The notes below the pieces were generated by a model. That model ran no database searches, was not told where the DNA came from, and saw only the letters and a program-made list of their open reading frames with translations. Below are positions 49,945 to 59,554 of a stretch of DNA of 64,000 bases, piece by piece. The stretch comes from Cellvibrio sp. UBA7671. GTDB lineage: Bacteria; Pseudomonadota; Gammaproteobacteria; Pseudomonadales; Cellvibrionaceae. The stretch covers positions 372,001 through 436,000 of the forward strand of contig DLHJ01000002.1 of the NCBI GenBank assembly GCA_002483145.1, in the 5' to 3' direction. Every line of letters starts with the position of its first letter. The first letter of the stretch is position 1. Position numbers and translations under genes: made by a program.

Positions 49945-51204
49945 TTAATTATTATTTAGCTTGATTTCAACTCTGCGGTTGTAGAACGGTTGCCATTTTA
50001 AATCTGTTGCTGAACGCCACAGCCATTCGATAGGTCCATAGCTGAAATATTTCAGCCACCAACGGCAGATCAAAATTTGTGTGGCGAAAATCGCTATGCA
50101 TAACAGCGCATTCTGGCTGGGGCTAGTTAACGTAAATAAGCCAAGGCCGATGTTAAAGAATAAAAATACACCGATAACTGATTGGCTCAGGTAAACACTC
50201 AGTGCCATTTTTCCAACGCTGGCCAGAGGGCTTAATCGTGCTTCCCACTTAGGCTTTAGAATTAATAGGCTAATGCCGGTGATATAGATCAGTGTAAGGC
50301 TGGTGTTGAAAATTTCCAGAATAAACCCGCCTATCCATCCTGCAAATGGAGTATTTTGCATATCAATCTTTAATGCAAAAGTGGTTGCGCCGAAAGCTAT
50401 TCCTACTAAAACGGTTATCAGTAAAATCCATCCACTTCTTTTCAAAACCTGCTTAAAGCGCGCCTGATGTTGATCTATATTAACGAACCACTGCATACGC
50501 CCAGCAAGCATGCCTAGTAAAAAGAATCCAAGCGTAATAAAACCGCGACCGCTATTAATCTGGTAGGTAAGCTTTTCCGTTACTGCATGGATGTTATGCT
50601 GGATCATTTGAGCAAAATTGCTGTTTTTAATGATTTCATAATATGCTGCACCTGCAGTTTTGTGATCTTCCTGAATCAACTGCAATTGATCGCGTAGTAG
50701 AATGGAAATTAGTTCAGCGCATTTAGTTGGGATATTTAATACTAATAACGAACCCACAATCAGCAAGGTTTTATTACTTAGGTTGCGAAAAAACAGTAGC
50801 AAAAACCCGAGCGGAACATAAATTGTTAAAATATCAGCGCGCCAAAAAATGTGGTGTAACGCACCTATAACACCCAATATGGCCAAGCGCCAGCCGAAAC
50901 GTGTCAAGACTGGCTCATGGCGTTGGACAAGCCCTTGAATCTGGATGTGGAAACTCAAGCCAAATAAGAATGAAAAAATCGCAAAGAATTTACTAAGTAT
51001 AAAAATCATGTAAGTCCCTATTGCGATTCCGCTCCCTAAATCTTTATAAAGTTGATAAGTCTCTTGAGGCAACGGACCGCCGGCGTACCAAAAAATCATA
51101 TGCGCGTAGAGAATTCCAAACAGTGCGAAGCCACGCAGGACATCCAGAGTGACTATGCGATCCATTTTATGAATGGGATGGGGGGAGGGTACAGATGCTG
51201 TCAT
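49945..51204 (-). CDS. DUF418/YeiB-family membrane protein
   Basis: This 419-residue inner-membrane protein has about ten hydrophobic helices. The N-terminal LDVLRGFALFGILYAHMIFW and the C-terminal FSYGPIEWLWRSATDLKWQP are the hallmarks of the DUF418 family, related to acyltransferase-3-like proteins. Function unknown; some relatives are thought to act in export or surface modification. It is a single gene, convergent with the chitinase. Confidence 0.85.
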   Translation of the reverse strand: MTASVPSPHPIHKMDRIVTLDVLRGFALFGILYAHMIFWYAGGPLPQETYQLYKDLGSGIAIGTYMIFILSKFFAIFSFLFGLSFHIQIQGLVQRHEPVLTRFGWRLAILGVIGALHHIFWRADILTIYVPLGFLLLFFRNLSNKTLLIVGSLLVLNIPTKCAELISILLRDQLQLIQEDHKTAGAAYYEIIKNSNFAQMIQHNIHAVTEKLTYQINSGRGFITLGFFLLGMLAGRMQWFVNIDQHQARFKQVLKRSGWILLITVLVGIAFGATTFALKIDMQNTPFAGWIGGFILEIFNTSLTLIYITGISLLILKPKWEARLSPLASVGKMALSVYLSQSVIGVFLFFNIGLGLFTLTSPSQNALLCIAIFATQILICRWWLKYFSYGPIEWLWRSATDLKWQPFYNRRVEIKLNNN

Positions 51205-51330
51205 GGGAGATTCCTTGCGCCGACGATGGTAATTCGATCATGAAAATGACCGGTTATTCAATTTCGCATTGATAAGACTGGATGTTTTCCGGTTTTGGAT
51301 TCACCAGCCTTTACTATTTTTAATCAATCG

Positions 51331-52185
51331 TTATTTGAGCTGCAATTCCTGCGGTAATTCTACAATTACCGGCTGTTTGGTATTGGGGCAAACAAACTCC
51401 AATCGATAAGCCAGCAATTGCAAACCCGAAGGGGATTTGGTGCCGTAAAGTTTGTCGCCCACAATCGGGTGGCCGATATTGGCAAGGTGTCGGCGGATTT
51501 GATGTTTGCGGCCGGTTTCGATATGCACATCCAGCAAGGTTTTATTGTTTTCCACGCGAATTTTTTTGATATGGGTAGTGGCGGATTTGCCATCCAACTC
51601 CTCATTCAGAGTGAGCCCTGTGGTGGGGACATCGCAATCATCCACTACCCACGCCTGATAAAATTTGCGCATATCGCGCGCTTGGAAGAGAGTGGATAAT
51701 TTTGCTGCGCTTTGGCTATCGTGCGCGAGGATAATGAGCCCCATTGCATCAGCATCCAAGCGGTGTACTAAAAAACACTCGCGTTGCCGCTGCCCTTCAT
51801 TAGGTTGGCCATTCACTTCAACCCACCGTAAAATGCTACAGTGGTCGCCCCATTGGGAACCCTGCGAGAGCATACCAGCGGGTTTGAACCAAATGCTGTA
51901 ATTGCCCCCGTCATAAATCAGGTTGGCGCTTTCAGGTTTGCGTGCAAGCACCTGCTCATCGTAAAAAAACTGGATTTTAGAACCCTTGTACAACACTTTG
52001 GTGGCGCGACGTAAACGCAGTGTTTTGCCTTTGAGTGTCCACCAGACGGCGCCTTTATTCATCGCATCTTTAATGCGCTGCTTGGATAGCCCGGTGCCTT
52101 CGGCCAACAAATCCAATGCGGTTTGCTCGGCTTGGGTAACAGTGAATTCGAATTTTTGCGGTATTTCAAATGAAGTATCGGACAT
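51331..52185 (-). CDS. RluA-family RNA pseudouridine synthase
   Basis: This 284-residue enzyme has an S4-like N-terminal part (LSKQRIKDAMNKGAVWW), then the pseudouridine synthase fold (IWFKPAGMLSQG; GRKHQIRRHLANIGHPIVGD). The catalytic Asp lies in VHRLDADAMGLIILAH; the usual HRLDxxTSG motif is changed to HRLDADAMG, keeping the Asp. The RNA target is unknown. It is divergent from yaeQ, the two starts being about 30 bp apart. Confidence 0.82.
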   Translation of the reverse strand: MSDTSFEIPQKFEFTVTQAEQTALDLLAEGTGLSKQRIKDAMNKGAVWWTLKGKTLRLRRATKVLYKGSKIQFFYDEQVLARKPESANLIYDGGNYSIWFKPAGMLSQGSQWGDHCSILRWVEVNGQPNEGQRQRECFLVHRLDADAMGLIILAHDSQSAAKLSTLFQARDMRKFYQAWVVDDCDVPTTGLTLNEELDGKSATTHIKKIRVENNKTLLDVHIETGRKHQIRRHLANIGHPIVGDKLYGTKSPSGLQLLAYRLEFVCPNTKQPVIVELPQELQLK

Positions 52186-52214
52186 TATTTAGCTTTAAAT
52201 AAGTGAGAAAAATT

Positions 52215-52748
52215 GTGGCAGTGAAGGCAACTATTTATAAGGCGAACCTGAGCTTGTCGGATATGGATCGCAATGTGTTTGGCAATTTCAACCTGACCGT
52301 CGCCCTCCATCCCTCTGAGACTGTTGAGCGCATGATGGTGCGTATTCTAGCCTTTTGTTATCGCGCTGCGGAAAATTTAACCTTTACTAAAGGCCTATCC
52401 TCCATGGAGGAGCCGGATTTATGGTTGAAGCACGATAACGGCACTATCCTTGAGTGGATTGAGGTAGGGCAGCCAGCACCGGATCGCTTGAAAAAAGCAT
52501 CGGGCCAAGCGCAAGCGGTGAAAGTGTTTAGCTATGGCCGCGGTATGGATGTCTGGTGGAAGACCAACAGCGCTGCCATCCGTGCCTTGCCCAAAGTGAG
52601 CGTCCACCATTTTGCTGCTGATGAATTACAGGCCCTGACGGCATTGGCAGATAAAACGATGAACCTGACAGTCACAATTACCGAAACTATCGCCTATGTT
52701 TCCACAGCGACTGAGAATGTGGCGATTAGCTTGCGTGAGATGGAATAA
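52215..52748 (+). CDS. yaeQ: YaeQ family protein
   Basis: This ~177-residue protein matches YaeQ end to end: VKATIYKANLSLSDMDRN, HPSETVERMMVRILAFCYRA, LEWIEVGQPAPDRLKKASGQ. The family has a restriction-endonuclease-like fold of unclear function. GTG 52215 is chosen because it gives the family N-terminus; an upstream in-frame GTG at 52203 is possible. It is the last host gene before the island. Confidence 0.88.
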   Translation: MAVKATIYKANLSLSDMDRNVFGNFNLTVALHPSETVERMMVRILAFCYRAAENLTFTKGLSSMEEPDLWLKHDNGTILEWIEVGQPAPDRLKKASGQAQAVKVFSYGRGMDVWWKTNSAAIRALPKVSVHHFAADELQALTALADKTMNLTVTITETIAYVSTATENVAISLREME

Positions 52749-52753
52749 CCCCT

Positions 52754-52840
52754 ATGAAAACTCCAGAAATGAATGCTCCCTTATTAGCGATTGTTGATAT
52801 AACCCTCGATAACGCTCAGCAGTTTTTAATTGTTATCTAG
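52754..52840 (+). pseudogene. Small frame after yaeQ, possibly cut by the island
   Basis: A 28-codon frame MKTPEMNAPLLAIV... starts 5 bp after yaeQ and then becomes unlike protein. Its NAPLLAIV stretch resembles SLPLLAVI at 62365-62388, on the other side of the island, where a short frame continues ARAKPKDGAIFRVSQ and stops. I infer one small gene split by insertion, or a duplicated junction. Evidence is thin. Confidence 0.35.
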
Positions 52841-52846
52841 GCATTT

Positions 52847-52890
52847 AACTGTAACCATTTGTTTACAGTTGTCCAATACAGCTTTATTCT
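52847..52890 (+). promoter_or_regulatory. Recombinase-operon promoter with overlapping dyad
   Basis: AACTGTAA (52847-52854) and TTACAGTT (52863-52870) form an 8-bp inverted repeat around an 8-base spacer. It overlaps a likely -35 box TTTACA (52862-52867), with TATTCT (52885-52890) 17 bp further as -10. The dyad could be an operator for the operon's own HTH protein, or a recombinase core site at the island edge. Confidence 0.5.
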
Positions 52891-52922
52891 CGGTCTTTCT
52901 TCAGTCGTAGGAGAGGTTGATT

Positions 52923-54071
52923 ATGGAGTTGCTTTTCGCTAGCGATGAGTTTGAAATTCATGGCGTTTCCTACCCTGGATTTCCGCTTATATTTGATCGG
53001 CATATGGATTTGGTATGTGAAGCATTCGACTTCTTAGTTAAGTACTGTATAAAACGAGGGAGAGTCCAAAGCGCACATTCATGGAAGGCATATGGTCAAA
53101 GTATCTATGATTTTTTAAGTTTCCTTGAAGTTAATAATGAGTGGGATTGGAGAAATACCAATCTAAATCGTGACGACACGATACTGGTTTCTTACCGGGA
53201 CTGGTCTTTAGGTACGCTGGGTTTAAAACCATCTACAGTAAATTTTCGCTTGCGGATTATTAATGCATTTTACCGCCATGCTTTACTTAAGGGGTGGATA
53301 AGCTCCCTTCCTTATCAGCTTGAACGTGTTGTTGTCAAACAAGCTAAAGGATTTCTGGTTCATACGAGTTCTAAAGGGAACTCAATGTTGTCCCCAGATG
53401 TGATGTTAAAATCTCATGGCGCTCGTATTCGAGTGTTGAATCTTGTTCAGATAAAACAATTCCTATCTGCGGTAAAAAATCCTACACAAAAGCTTATCGC
53501 TCGCTTGGCTGTTCAGGCAGGACTGAGGAAGGATGAGCTAGTTACTTTTCCGGTTAAATATATACGCTCGCCACGTTCGTTGACAGATGTGTCTAGTCAT
53601 ATCAGTGTGGAGTTAAATCCTGCTGATATGCACACCAAAGGAAGTAAGGCGCGTACCATACACGTCCCTCTCGGTTTAATGGCTGATTTATGGGAATATG
53701 TACTTCACGAAAGAAATAAGCTTGAAAAACAATCAGGCATGAAGCAAGCTCAATTGTTCCTAAATAGATTTGGCCATCCTTATGCGCATGGTGGTTTATC
53801 GCTTAATAAACTTTGGAATAATTTAGAGTTACCATTCAAAGTTTTCCCTCATATTTTGAGGCATTCCTATGCAACCCACACGCTAAGCGAATTGAGAAAG
53901 AAAAAAGATTGCGGGGTGGATCCACTTATGTATGTGCGTAATCGCCTTGGGCATTCCAGCATATTAACAACACAAAAATATTTACATTTTTTAGATGATA
54001 TCGATGATGATTTAATGAATGATTTTCAAGCTGAGATAGATCGGTTTTCGATGGGATCTGCGGATGAATAA
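52923..54071 (+). CDS. Tyrosine recombinase 1 (intact catalytic set)
   Basis: This ~382-residue site-specific recombinase has an N-terminal SAM-like core-binding domain (about 15-140; SAHSWKAYGQSIYDFLSFLE) and a catalytic domain with Arg202 (GLRKDEL), His310-x-x-Arg313 (HILRHSYAT), His344 (LGHSS) and nucleophile Tyr353. All canonical residues are present, so it should cut and rejoin DNA. ATG 52923 follows AGGAGAGG. It overlaps the next gene by 8 bp, so the recombinases are made together. Confidence 0.9.
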   Translation: MELLFASDEFEIHGVSYPGFPLIFDRHMDLVCEAFDFLVKYCIKRGRVQSAHSWKAYGQSIYDFLSFLEVNNEWDWRNTNLNRDDTILVSYRDWSLGTLGLKPSTVNFRLRIINAFYRHALLKGWISSLPYQLERVVVKQAKGFLVHTSSKGNSMLSPDVMLKSHGARIRVLNLVQIKQFLSAVKNPTQKLIARLAVQAGLRKDELVTFPVKYIRSPRSLTDVSSHISVELNPADMHTKGSKARTIHVPLGLMADLWEYVLHERNKLEKQSGMKQAQLFLNRFGHPYAHGGLSLNKLWNNLELPFKVFPHILRHSYATHTLSELRKKKDCGVDPLMYVRNRLGHSSILTTQKYLHFLDDIDDDLMNDFQAEIDRFSMGSADE

Positions 54072-55722
54072 AAAGAATTTTACATCTGGAATAGTAAAGG
54101 ATCTAGCGCTTGATGTGCCAAGCGTTTCAGGACAATCGAGCATATCTCCAATTAAAATTCTCCCTGCGGTAACTGTAGTCAAATTTCCTAAGCACACTCA
54201 TTCTTCTCGGAAATTTGATTTTTCAATATATTATCGTACCGGATTTGATGAAATTGTCATCCGTACTCAGGAGGTTATAGAGCATCTTGTGAATGAAAGT
54301 GTTTCGACTCGCGGAGCCAGTTTAAGTATCGCTACAATTCAAGGCTACTGTGATGGTGGATTAGTATACTTTTTTCAATTTTGTAAAATTGTTGCATCAT
54401 CTATAAAGCGAGAATTATATTTTAATGACATTGGCAGAGAATTTATAGAGCACTTTATAGTGTACCTAAGCCAATCTGGCCTCAAATCAACAAGCCAAAA
54501 AAATGCATATAGTAAAGTGAAGGCTTTACTGATGATAATCGGTAGGCAAGGTCTTATGGGGGCGGACTACTTTAACTATTTCCCCAGAAACCCATATCCC
54601 GGAAACCATAGAAAAGCGAAGGGGGAGAGTCCACTATCGACACAAGACATCAGTACCTTAACTAGGTGCCTAAAGAAAGAACTCGATCGAATATCAAAAG
54701 ATACCGGTGAAATCAACTCGTATGATCTAACAATATGTATATTGGCGATAGCTATTCGTACAGGAATAAATAAAACCCCTCTCCTTGAATTGCAGGCCGA
54801 CTGTATTCAACCACATCCATTGAAACATGATAGGCGTTTGCTTATAAGCTTCAAGCGCAGAGGGAAATCATTTCATTTTTCGGCATTGAGAAAAACACAA
54901 GATATAGCCGCGCTGCATACCGTAATGCTGGATACAATTTCTATTGTTGAGATGATTGTTGCGCGAAACGAAAGGGCGCGAGTCAAATCCAATACAAACA
55001 GACTCTTTGCATACACAGTATCCAAGCTTAAGCCCAAGACCAATTCTAGGCTCCGGTCCAGCAGCAAGGCTACATTTATCTCCTCATCTACGCTGGAGCG
55101 TTTGACCACAGAGGTCATTGAAAGGTGTAATTTAATAGACTCTGAGGGAAAATATCTGGTTGTTAATATCGGTAAATTGAGAAAAACCTTTATTAATAGA
55201 ATATGGTCTCTATCAGGGCAGGATGCGATCTTAACAGCTGCTATGGGTGGGCATAGCATAAAGGTTTCAAATGATCATTATCTGGAGGCGCCTCCTGAAG
55301 CGGAAAGAAACTTTAATCTTCTAGGTGAGATTCGAGTAAAGGAATTGCTGGGCGACGAGGGAAGCGATGGCACTGAGCGTACACCAATTGCTCAGTGTGA
55401 GGATCCTAGATATGGTCATCGGGCTCCTAAAAATGGGAATTATTGCACGTCATTTTTATCTTGCTTTCAGTGTAAAAGTTTTGTGGTGACTGAAAATGAC
55501 TTGTACCGGATATTCAGTTTATATTGGTTGCTAATCAAACAGAGATCTATTGTGGGGGCAAAACGATGGGGGCGCTATTATGCAAATATAGTTAAGATCA
55601 TTGATAATGAAATAGCACCGAAATTCTCCAGCAAAAAAATTTCTGAAATACGTAAGTATGCTCACGATTCTCCGCATCCCTACTGGAGAAGCATCGATCT
55701 TCTAGAGTTGGAGGATAGCTAA
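54064..55722 (+). CDS. Tyrosine recombinase-like protein 2 (GmtY-like, altered site)
   Basis: This 552-residue member of the recombinase trio has the fold's landmarks: a box I region (IRTGINKTPLLEL), box II GKLRKTF, GGHSIKVSN and final Tyr406. Arg373, His397 and Tyr406 are kept, but the box I Arg position is Asn236 and the box II His is Gly370. A cysteine-rich segment (about 445-480, ending SCFQCKSF) could bind zinc. It resembles the second protein of gamma-mobile-trio or Tn554-like sets by position and size; name not certain. It starts inside the preceding gene. Confidence 0.75.
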   Translation: MNKKNFTSGIVKDLALDVPSVSGQSSISPIKILPAVTVVKFPKHTHSSRKFDFSIYYRTGFDEIVIRTQEVIEHLVNESVSTRGASLSIATIQGYCDGGLVYFFQFCKIVASSIKRELYFNDIGREFIEHFIVYLSQSGLKSTSQKNAYSKVKALLMIIGRQGLMGADYFNYFPRNPYPGNHRKAKGESPLSTQDISTLTRCLKKELDRISKDTGEINSYDLTICILAIAIRTGINKTPLLELQADCIQPHPLKHDRRLLISFKRRGKSFHFSALRKTQDIAALHTVMLDTISIVEMIVARNERARVKSNTNRLFAYTVSKLKPKTNSRLRSSSKATFISSSTLERLTTEVIERCNLIDSEGKYLVVNIGKLRKTFINRIWSLSGQDAILTAAMGGHSIKVSNDHYLEAPPEAERNFNLLGEIRVKELLGDEGSDGTERTPIAQCEDPRYGHRAPKNGNYCTSFLSCFQCKSFVVTENDLYRIFSLYWLLIKQRSIVGAKRWGRYYANIVKIIDNEIAPKFSSKKISEIRKYAHDSPHPYWRSIDLLELEDS

Positions 55723-55724
55723 TT

Positions 55725-57569
55725 ATGATAGAGTCTAATCAAGTCGATGTCAGCCATATGTATACGCGTTTATGGTTTGAAAAAAACGAGGAAGTTCCTC
55801 TGGAAAGTATAATTACCTCCCAGCGAACCATCGATGGAATGTACGTTACATTAAGTTGTTATGGTGATGATGTATGGTTTTTCCCTGATGTACTTTTCCC
55901 ATCATCGATTGCTGAATGTAATAGAAAAATAGATTTCAATATCATAAAAAATAAAAAATTCATTCCCGCTTTGAAGCTGGCTATGATGCGCTACTACTAT
56001 CTAGGGCGGCCGGGTTATAAGCGGCCGAGAGGAACCAGCTTGATTAAGGTGTTTCGTCACTGTGCGGTATTTCTTAACTATCTAGCAGAAAAAAATATAC
56101 TTGAATTAAGTGAGGTATCCGCATTTGTTGGGGTTCAGTACGCAGAGCACTCTAGAATGCAACCTGGTTTGAAAGCAGAGCGCAACACCCCGGTTTCAGT
56201 ATCTCAAAGATTGATTGCGGTAGAGTCACTATACGAACTTCTTTTAAATAGTAGATACGCTTTCAGTCACCCTTGGCCAGATGCCACTACGGGGCAACTC
56301 GCTGGGCCACCCCCTGTTCCAGGAGGGAAAACCCTAATAATTCCTGATGAGCATCTTCGGGTGCTAATGAAAAAATCAACTTCACTTTTATCAAATTCAG
56401 ATGATATTTTATTAAATATGAATCGATTGTCCTGGTGGGTTGAGAAAAAATATAGTCAGGAAATCATTGACCATTTGTTAAGTTTATGTGGTTATCATGG
56501 TGGGGCCAAAGGCTTAAATGAAGAGATTTTTCACTTACGATCGGCTTGTGCTTTAATAATTTTAATTACGACCGGCATTCGGGCTCATGAGATATTGAGC
56601 TTGGAAGTTGGTTGTTGTTTCAGCACTACGGATGAGGATGGAACTAAATACTGTTGGATTAGAGGTGTGTCTACCAAGACTGGAGTAGGAGCTACCGAGT
56701 GGCTATGCCCAGCGATTTGTCATCAGGCGGTTATTGTGTTGGAAAAAATTTCCAAGCCATTAAGGAATATGTTGTCGGAAAATGTGATGTCTAGCCAAGT
56801 CGATATTTCACCGTTGAAGGCATCAAAAAATTATCAAAATAAAAACAAACTATTTCTATTGAAACCTTTAAACAAAAAAATATCTATAAGGCCTCTAAAT
56901 TTTCCAACATTTCAGGCGGAGCTAAAAAAATTTGTTTTGCATTGTGGTGTGCAGTGGAATTTTTCTACCCATCAGTGCAGGCGGACATTCGCTGTATATG
57001 TTGTGAAAAATGCTTTAGGTGATCTACGTTATCTTAGAGATCATTTTAAACATTGGTCTATTGATATGACTGCGATGTATGCTGAAAATGAGCTGCAAGA
57101 TAAAGAGCTTTTTGGTGAAATTTATGTCGCTGCTTGCGATGAGAAATATAAGAAAATACGTCATTGGTTAGATCCAGATACTCCACTTTCTGGTGGTATG
57201 GCGCAAACTATAAAGGTATTTCGTAGTAAAGGTGAATCAATTAGATATTATAAAAATCACTCGGAAATGGTCCAAAATGTGTCTGAGAGTATTTATCTGC
57301 GTGCCACTGGGGTGGCTTGGTGTACTGCCGATCTTGGAGGGTGTGATGGGGGTAAAGCATTTGATAATACGAAATGCGGAGACTGTAGGCATTCCGTTAT
57401 CGATGATAGATTTCTACCTCGGTGGAATGCAATTTACAATCAGCAGCTTGAGTTAATCCAATTAGAGGACATTGGTATCGCTGGAAAGGATTTGGCGCAT
57501 CGCGCATTGGATCGTTGTAAAAAAGTATTGACTGAGTTAGGTGCTCCCTTAGAGGTGTTTGAGGCGTAA
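55725..57569 (+). CDS. Tyrosine recombinase 3 (GmtZ/TnpB-like)
   Basis: This 614-residue recombinase has catalytic residues Arg286 (TTGIRAHEIL), His416-x-x-Arg419 (THQCRRTFA), His443 (KHWSID) and nucleophile Tyr452. A C-terminal cysteine cluster (TADLGGCDGG, TKCGDCRHS; about 530-560) looks like a zinc site. Large size and the cysteine tail recall Tn554 TnpB and the third recombinase of gamma-mobile-trio sets. It starts 2 bp after the second gene, and the small HTH gene starts 1 bp after its stop. Confidence 0.82.
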   Translation: MIESNQVDVSHMYTRLWFEKNEEVPLESIITSQRTIDGMYVTLSCYGDDVWFFPDVLFPSSIAECNRKIDFNIIKNKKFIPALKLAMMRYYYLGRPGYKRPRGTSLIKVFRHCAVFLNYLAEKNILELSEVSAFVGVQYAEHSRMQPGLKAERNTPVSVSQRLIAVESLYELLLNSRYAFSHPWPDATTGQLAGPPPVPGGKTLIIPDEHLRVLMKKSTSLLSNSDDILLNMNRLSWWVEKKYSQEIIDHLLSLCGYHGGAKGLNEEIFHLRSACALIILITTGIRAHEILSLEVGCCFSTTDEDGTKYCWIRGVSTKTGVGATEWLCPAICHQAVIVLEKISKPLRNMLSENVMSSQVDISPLKASKNYQNKNKLFLLKPLNKKISIRPLNFPTFQAELKKFVLHCGVQWNFSTHQCRRTFAVYVVKNALGDLRYLRDHFKHWSIDMTAMYAENELQDKELFGEIYVAACDEKYKKIRHWLDPDTPLSGGMAQTIKVFRSKGESIRYYKNHSEMVQNVSESIYLRATGVAWCTADLGGCDGGKAFDNTKCGDCRHSVIDDRFLPRWNAIYNQQLELIQLEDIGIAGKDLAHRALDRCKKVLTELGAPLEVFEA

Positions 57570-57570
57570 A

Positions 57571-57981
57571 ATGACCGTACCCGCATCTGAAGTTACTAGA
57601 AAAATTATCCGTCAAGCATATATCAGAATTTTAAATGGTCGACCCAAAATCGTAGATAAAGGGCGCCGCATCAGTATCGCATCGGTGGCCGAAGAGTCGG
57701 GGCTGAGTCGTGCAACAATTCATAAGTATTATCCTGATATGGTAGATAAAATAAGAACCGCTTCAGGAAAGGCTTATCTTGATGTAAATGATCAAAAAAT
57801 TTCACAACTTAAGGTGGAGCAAATTAAAAATAAAGAGCTTCGTGCTGAGCTGGGTGCGCTGAAGAAAAACTTGGAGGTTTTAGGGTCAAAATATGCTGCA
57901 TTGCTCCTTAAATACGAGGAGGTTCAGGCAATTATAAATGGAAATAATGTAAGCATTTTCAATGTTAATGTTAGGAATTAG
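57571..57981 (+). CDS. Small HTH and coiled-coil protein (GmtX/TnpC-like)
   Basis: This ~136-residue protein has an N-terminal helix-turn-helix (SIASVAEESGLSRATIHKYY, about 33-52) and a C-terminal coiled coil (about 70-125, KVEQIKNKELRAELGALKKN). It ends the recombinase operon, as tnpC does in Tn554 and gmtX in gamma-mobile-trio elements. A role as DNA-binding helper of recombination, or as regulator of the operon, is inferred. ATG 57571 is 1 bp after the previous stop; an in-frame TTG at 57559 would overlap. Confidence 0.72.
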   Translation: MTVPASEVTRKIIRQAYIRILNGRPKIVDKGRRISIASVAEESGLSRATIHKYYPDMVDKIRTASGKAYLDVNDQKISQLKVEQIKNKELRAELGALKKNLEVLGSKYAALLLKYEEVQAIINGNNVSIFNVNVRN

Positions 57982-58126
57982 TCTGCGTAAATCATCGTTA
58001 TCCGAAATCACTAGAATTATATTGGTTTACGATTTTTTTACATGAAAAAGTCTGATTTAATTATCAATACTGTTCTTGGATAGAGTGCGGTCGATCACTA
58101 AATGATGAATCTCTTGATTCAAGTGT

Positions 58127-59551
58127 TTATAAGGGGCTTCTGGATTCGCGCGTATAAAGTCGATGTAATTGCAGCAACTCCTGGCGAAACCGACCAAATA
58201 CGTTGATGGTGGTGTCATAGGATTGTGCCAACATTGAAATATGAGTGGGTGGCAGATCGTCCGTGTCAGGTTGCGATTCGACCACAGGCATATTTTCAAA
58301 AATAATTTCCGTAATTTCTTCAAATTGTTGCGGTTCTTGTAGTTTGATCGCTAGCGGCTTGTCACCGTCGCTATTCGGCATGGTCTCGCGTCGTATGGTC
58401 GCAGACTCTGGTATTTCCTCCGCTACACGATTCGCGTATTCCACCAAATTGGGTTCAGCCGGTAGATACAAATAACTTTCACCGGGAATATCTCCCATTC
58501 GTAAAACACGCCCCAATACTTGCCGAAAATGCAATTCAGTTTTGACGCGGGTCAGGTGACAGCACACGCGCAAACGTGGAATGTTTGTGCCTTCGCTTAC
58601 CATCCCTACAGAAATAATCCAGGGCTGGGTGCTGTTTCTAAAGGTATGGATATTTCCGTGGGCGTCCTCATCCATATATGTAGCAACACAGGCGCGTTGG
58701 CCCAAGTAGCGCTCCAGTAATGCCGCAATTTTATAGGCATGATCTACCGATGCTGCCACGATAAGGCCACCAGCATTCTGATGCTGCTTGCGAATTTGCA
58801 TCAACTTTTTAGACGATTGTTTTAACAGATACACAATCAGTGCATCGTTATCAATTAGTTGTTGGTAGGAGCAATCCGATAGTTTGAGTAACTCGGCGAA
58901 AGATGAGTATCTCTCAGTGGTATTACCGCATCTCACGATGATGCGGTCATTGTCCACCAGCGCGATGCTAGGTGCCCGACACACATTTTCTTGGATAGCC
59001 TGCGCCATTCCATACACAAAATCACAGCGGATTTTGTTGTGTTGGCAGTAACTGGATAAGGCGATGGGTATTCGGTCGGAGCGCCAAGGTGTGCCGGTTA
59101 AAGCAATGGTATAAGTAGCGCGCCCCTGGATATGTTGGATGATGGTTTGACCCCATGCATTGGCATTCTCAAGGTTGTCTCCGGCGCAGTGATGGATCTC
59201 ATCAAAAATTACCAAAACGCGATGGGTTTGAAAAAGTGCCCAAAAAGCGTCTTCCAAACTCAGCATCGATTGATATGTAAAGGACTGGCCCTTTGACCCA
59301 AGACGACCATCCATCCGGCAATGGATATGGGTTTCAAGCGCTTGTTGAAAATCTGATGACACAATAATGGAGGGGGAAAAGCATAGTACTAGGTCGATCA
59401 TTCCCAACTGAAAAAGTTGTTGAGCCAATGTCGCCGCCATGACTGTCTTGCCAGCACCGGGTGTGGCGAGGCACAGGAAGTGATTATCTTCATTCCTGAA
59501 TTTCACCAGAGCCTGTTCAACGCACCTGGATTGCCAGCGCCTCAACTTCAT
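58127..59551 (-). CDS. SF2 DEAD/DEAH-box helicase (island cargo)
   Basis: This 474-residue superfamily 2 helicase begins with a Q-motif-like LRRWQSRCVEQAL. Walker A is ATPGAGKT (about 29-36), motif II DEIHH (about 116-120), motif III-like ALTGTPWRSDR and motif VI QVLGRVLRMGD. There is no nuclease domain; the C-terminal 100 residues are of unknown fold. It follows the winged-helix gene by 3 bp and is surely co-translated with it. Position in a mobile island suggests a role in defence or replication interference, not proven. Confidence 0.85.
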   Translation of the reverse strand: MKLRRWQSRCVEQALVKFRNEDNHFLCLATPGAGKTVMAATLAQQLFQLGMIDLVLCFSPSIIVSSDFQQALETHIHCRMDGRLGSKGQSFTYQSMLSLEDAFWALFQTHRVLVIFDEIHHCAGDNLENANAWGQTIIQHIQGRATYTIALTGTPWRSDRIPIALSSYCQHNKIRCDFVYGMAQAIQENVCRAPSIALVDNDRIIVRCGNTTERYSSFAELLKLSDCSYQQLIDNDALIVYLLKQSSKKLMQIRKQHQNAGGLIVAASVDHAYKIAALLERYLGQRACVATYMDEDAHGNIHTFRNSTQPWIISVGMVSEGTNIPRLRVCCHLTRVKTELHFRQVLGRVLRMGDIPGESYLYLPAEPNLVEYANRVAEEIPESATIRRETMPNSDGDKPLAIKLQEPQQFEEITEIIFENMPVVESQPDTDDLPPTHISMLAQSYDTTINVFGRFRQELLQLHRLYTRESRSPL

Positions 59552-59554
59552 GCG

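Noticed and set aside
52923-57569. RIT element (recombinase in trio)
   Set aside because: Three recombinases in a row fit, but the proteins at 552 and 614 residues seem larger than usual RIT members and a fourth HTH/coiled-coil gene follows, closer to Tn554 or gamma-mobile-trio sets.
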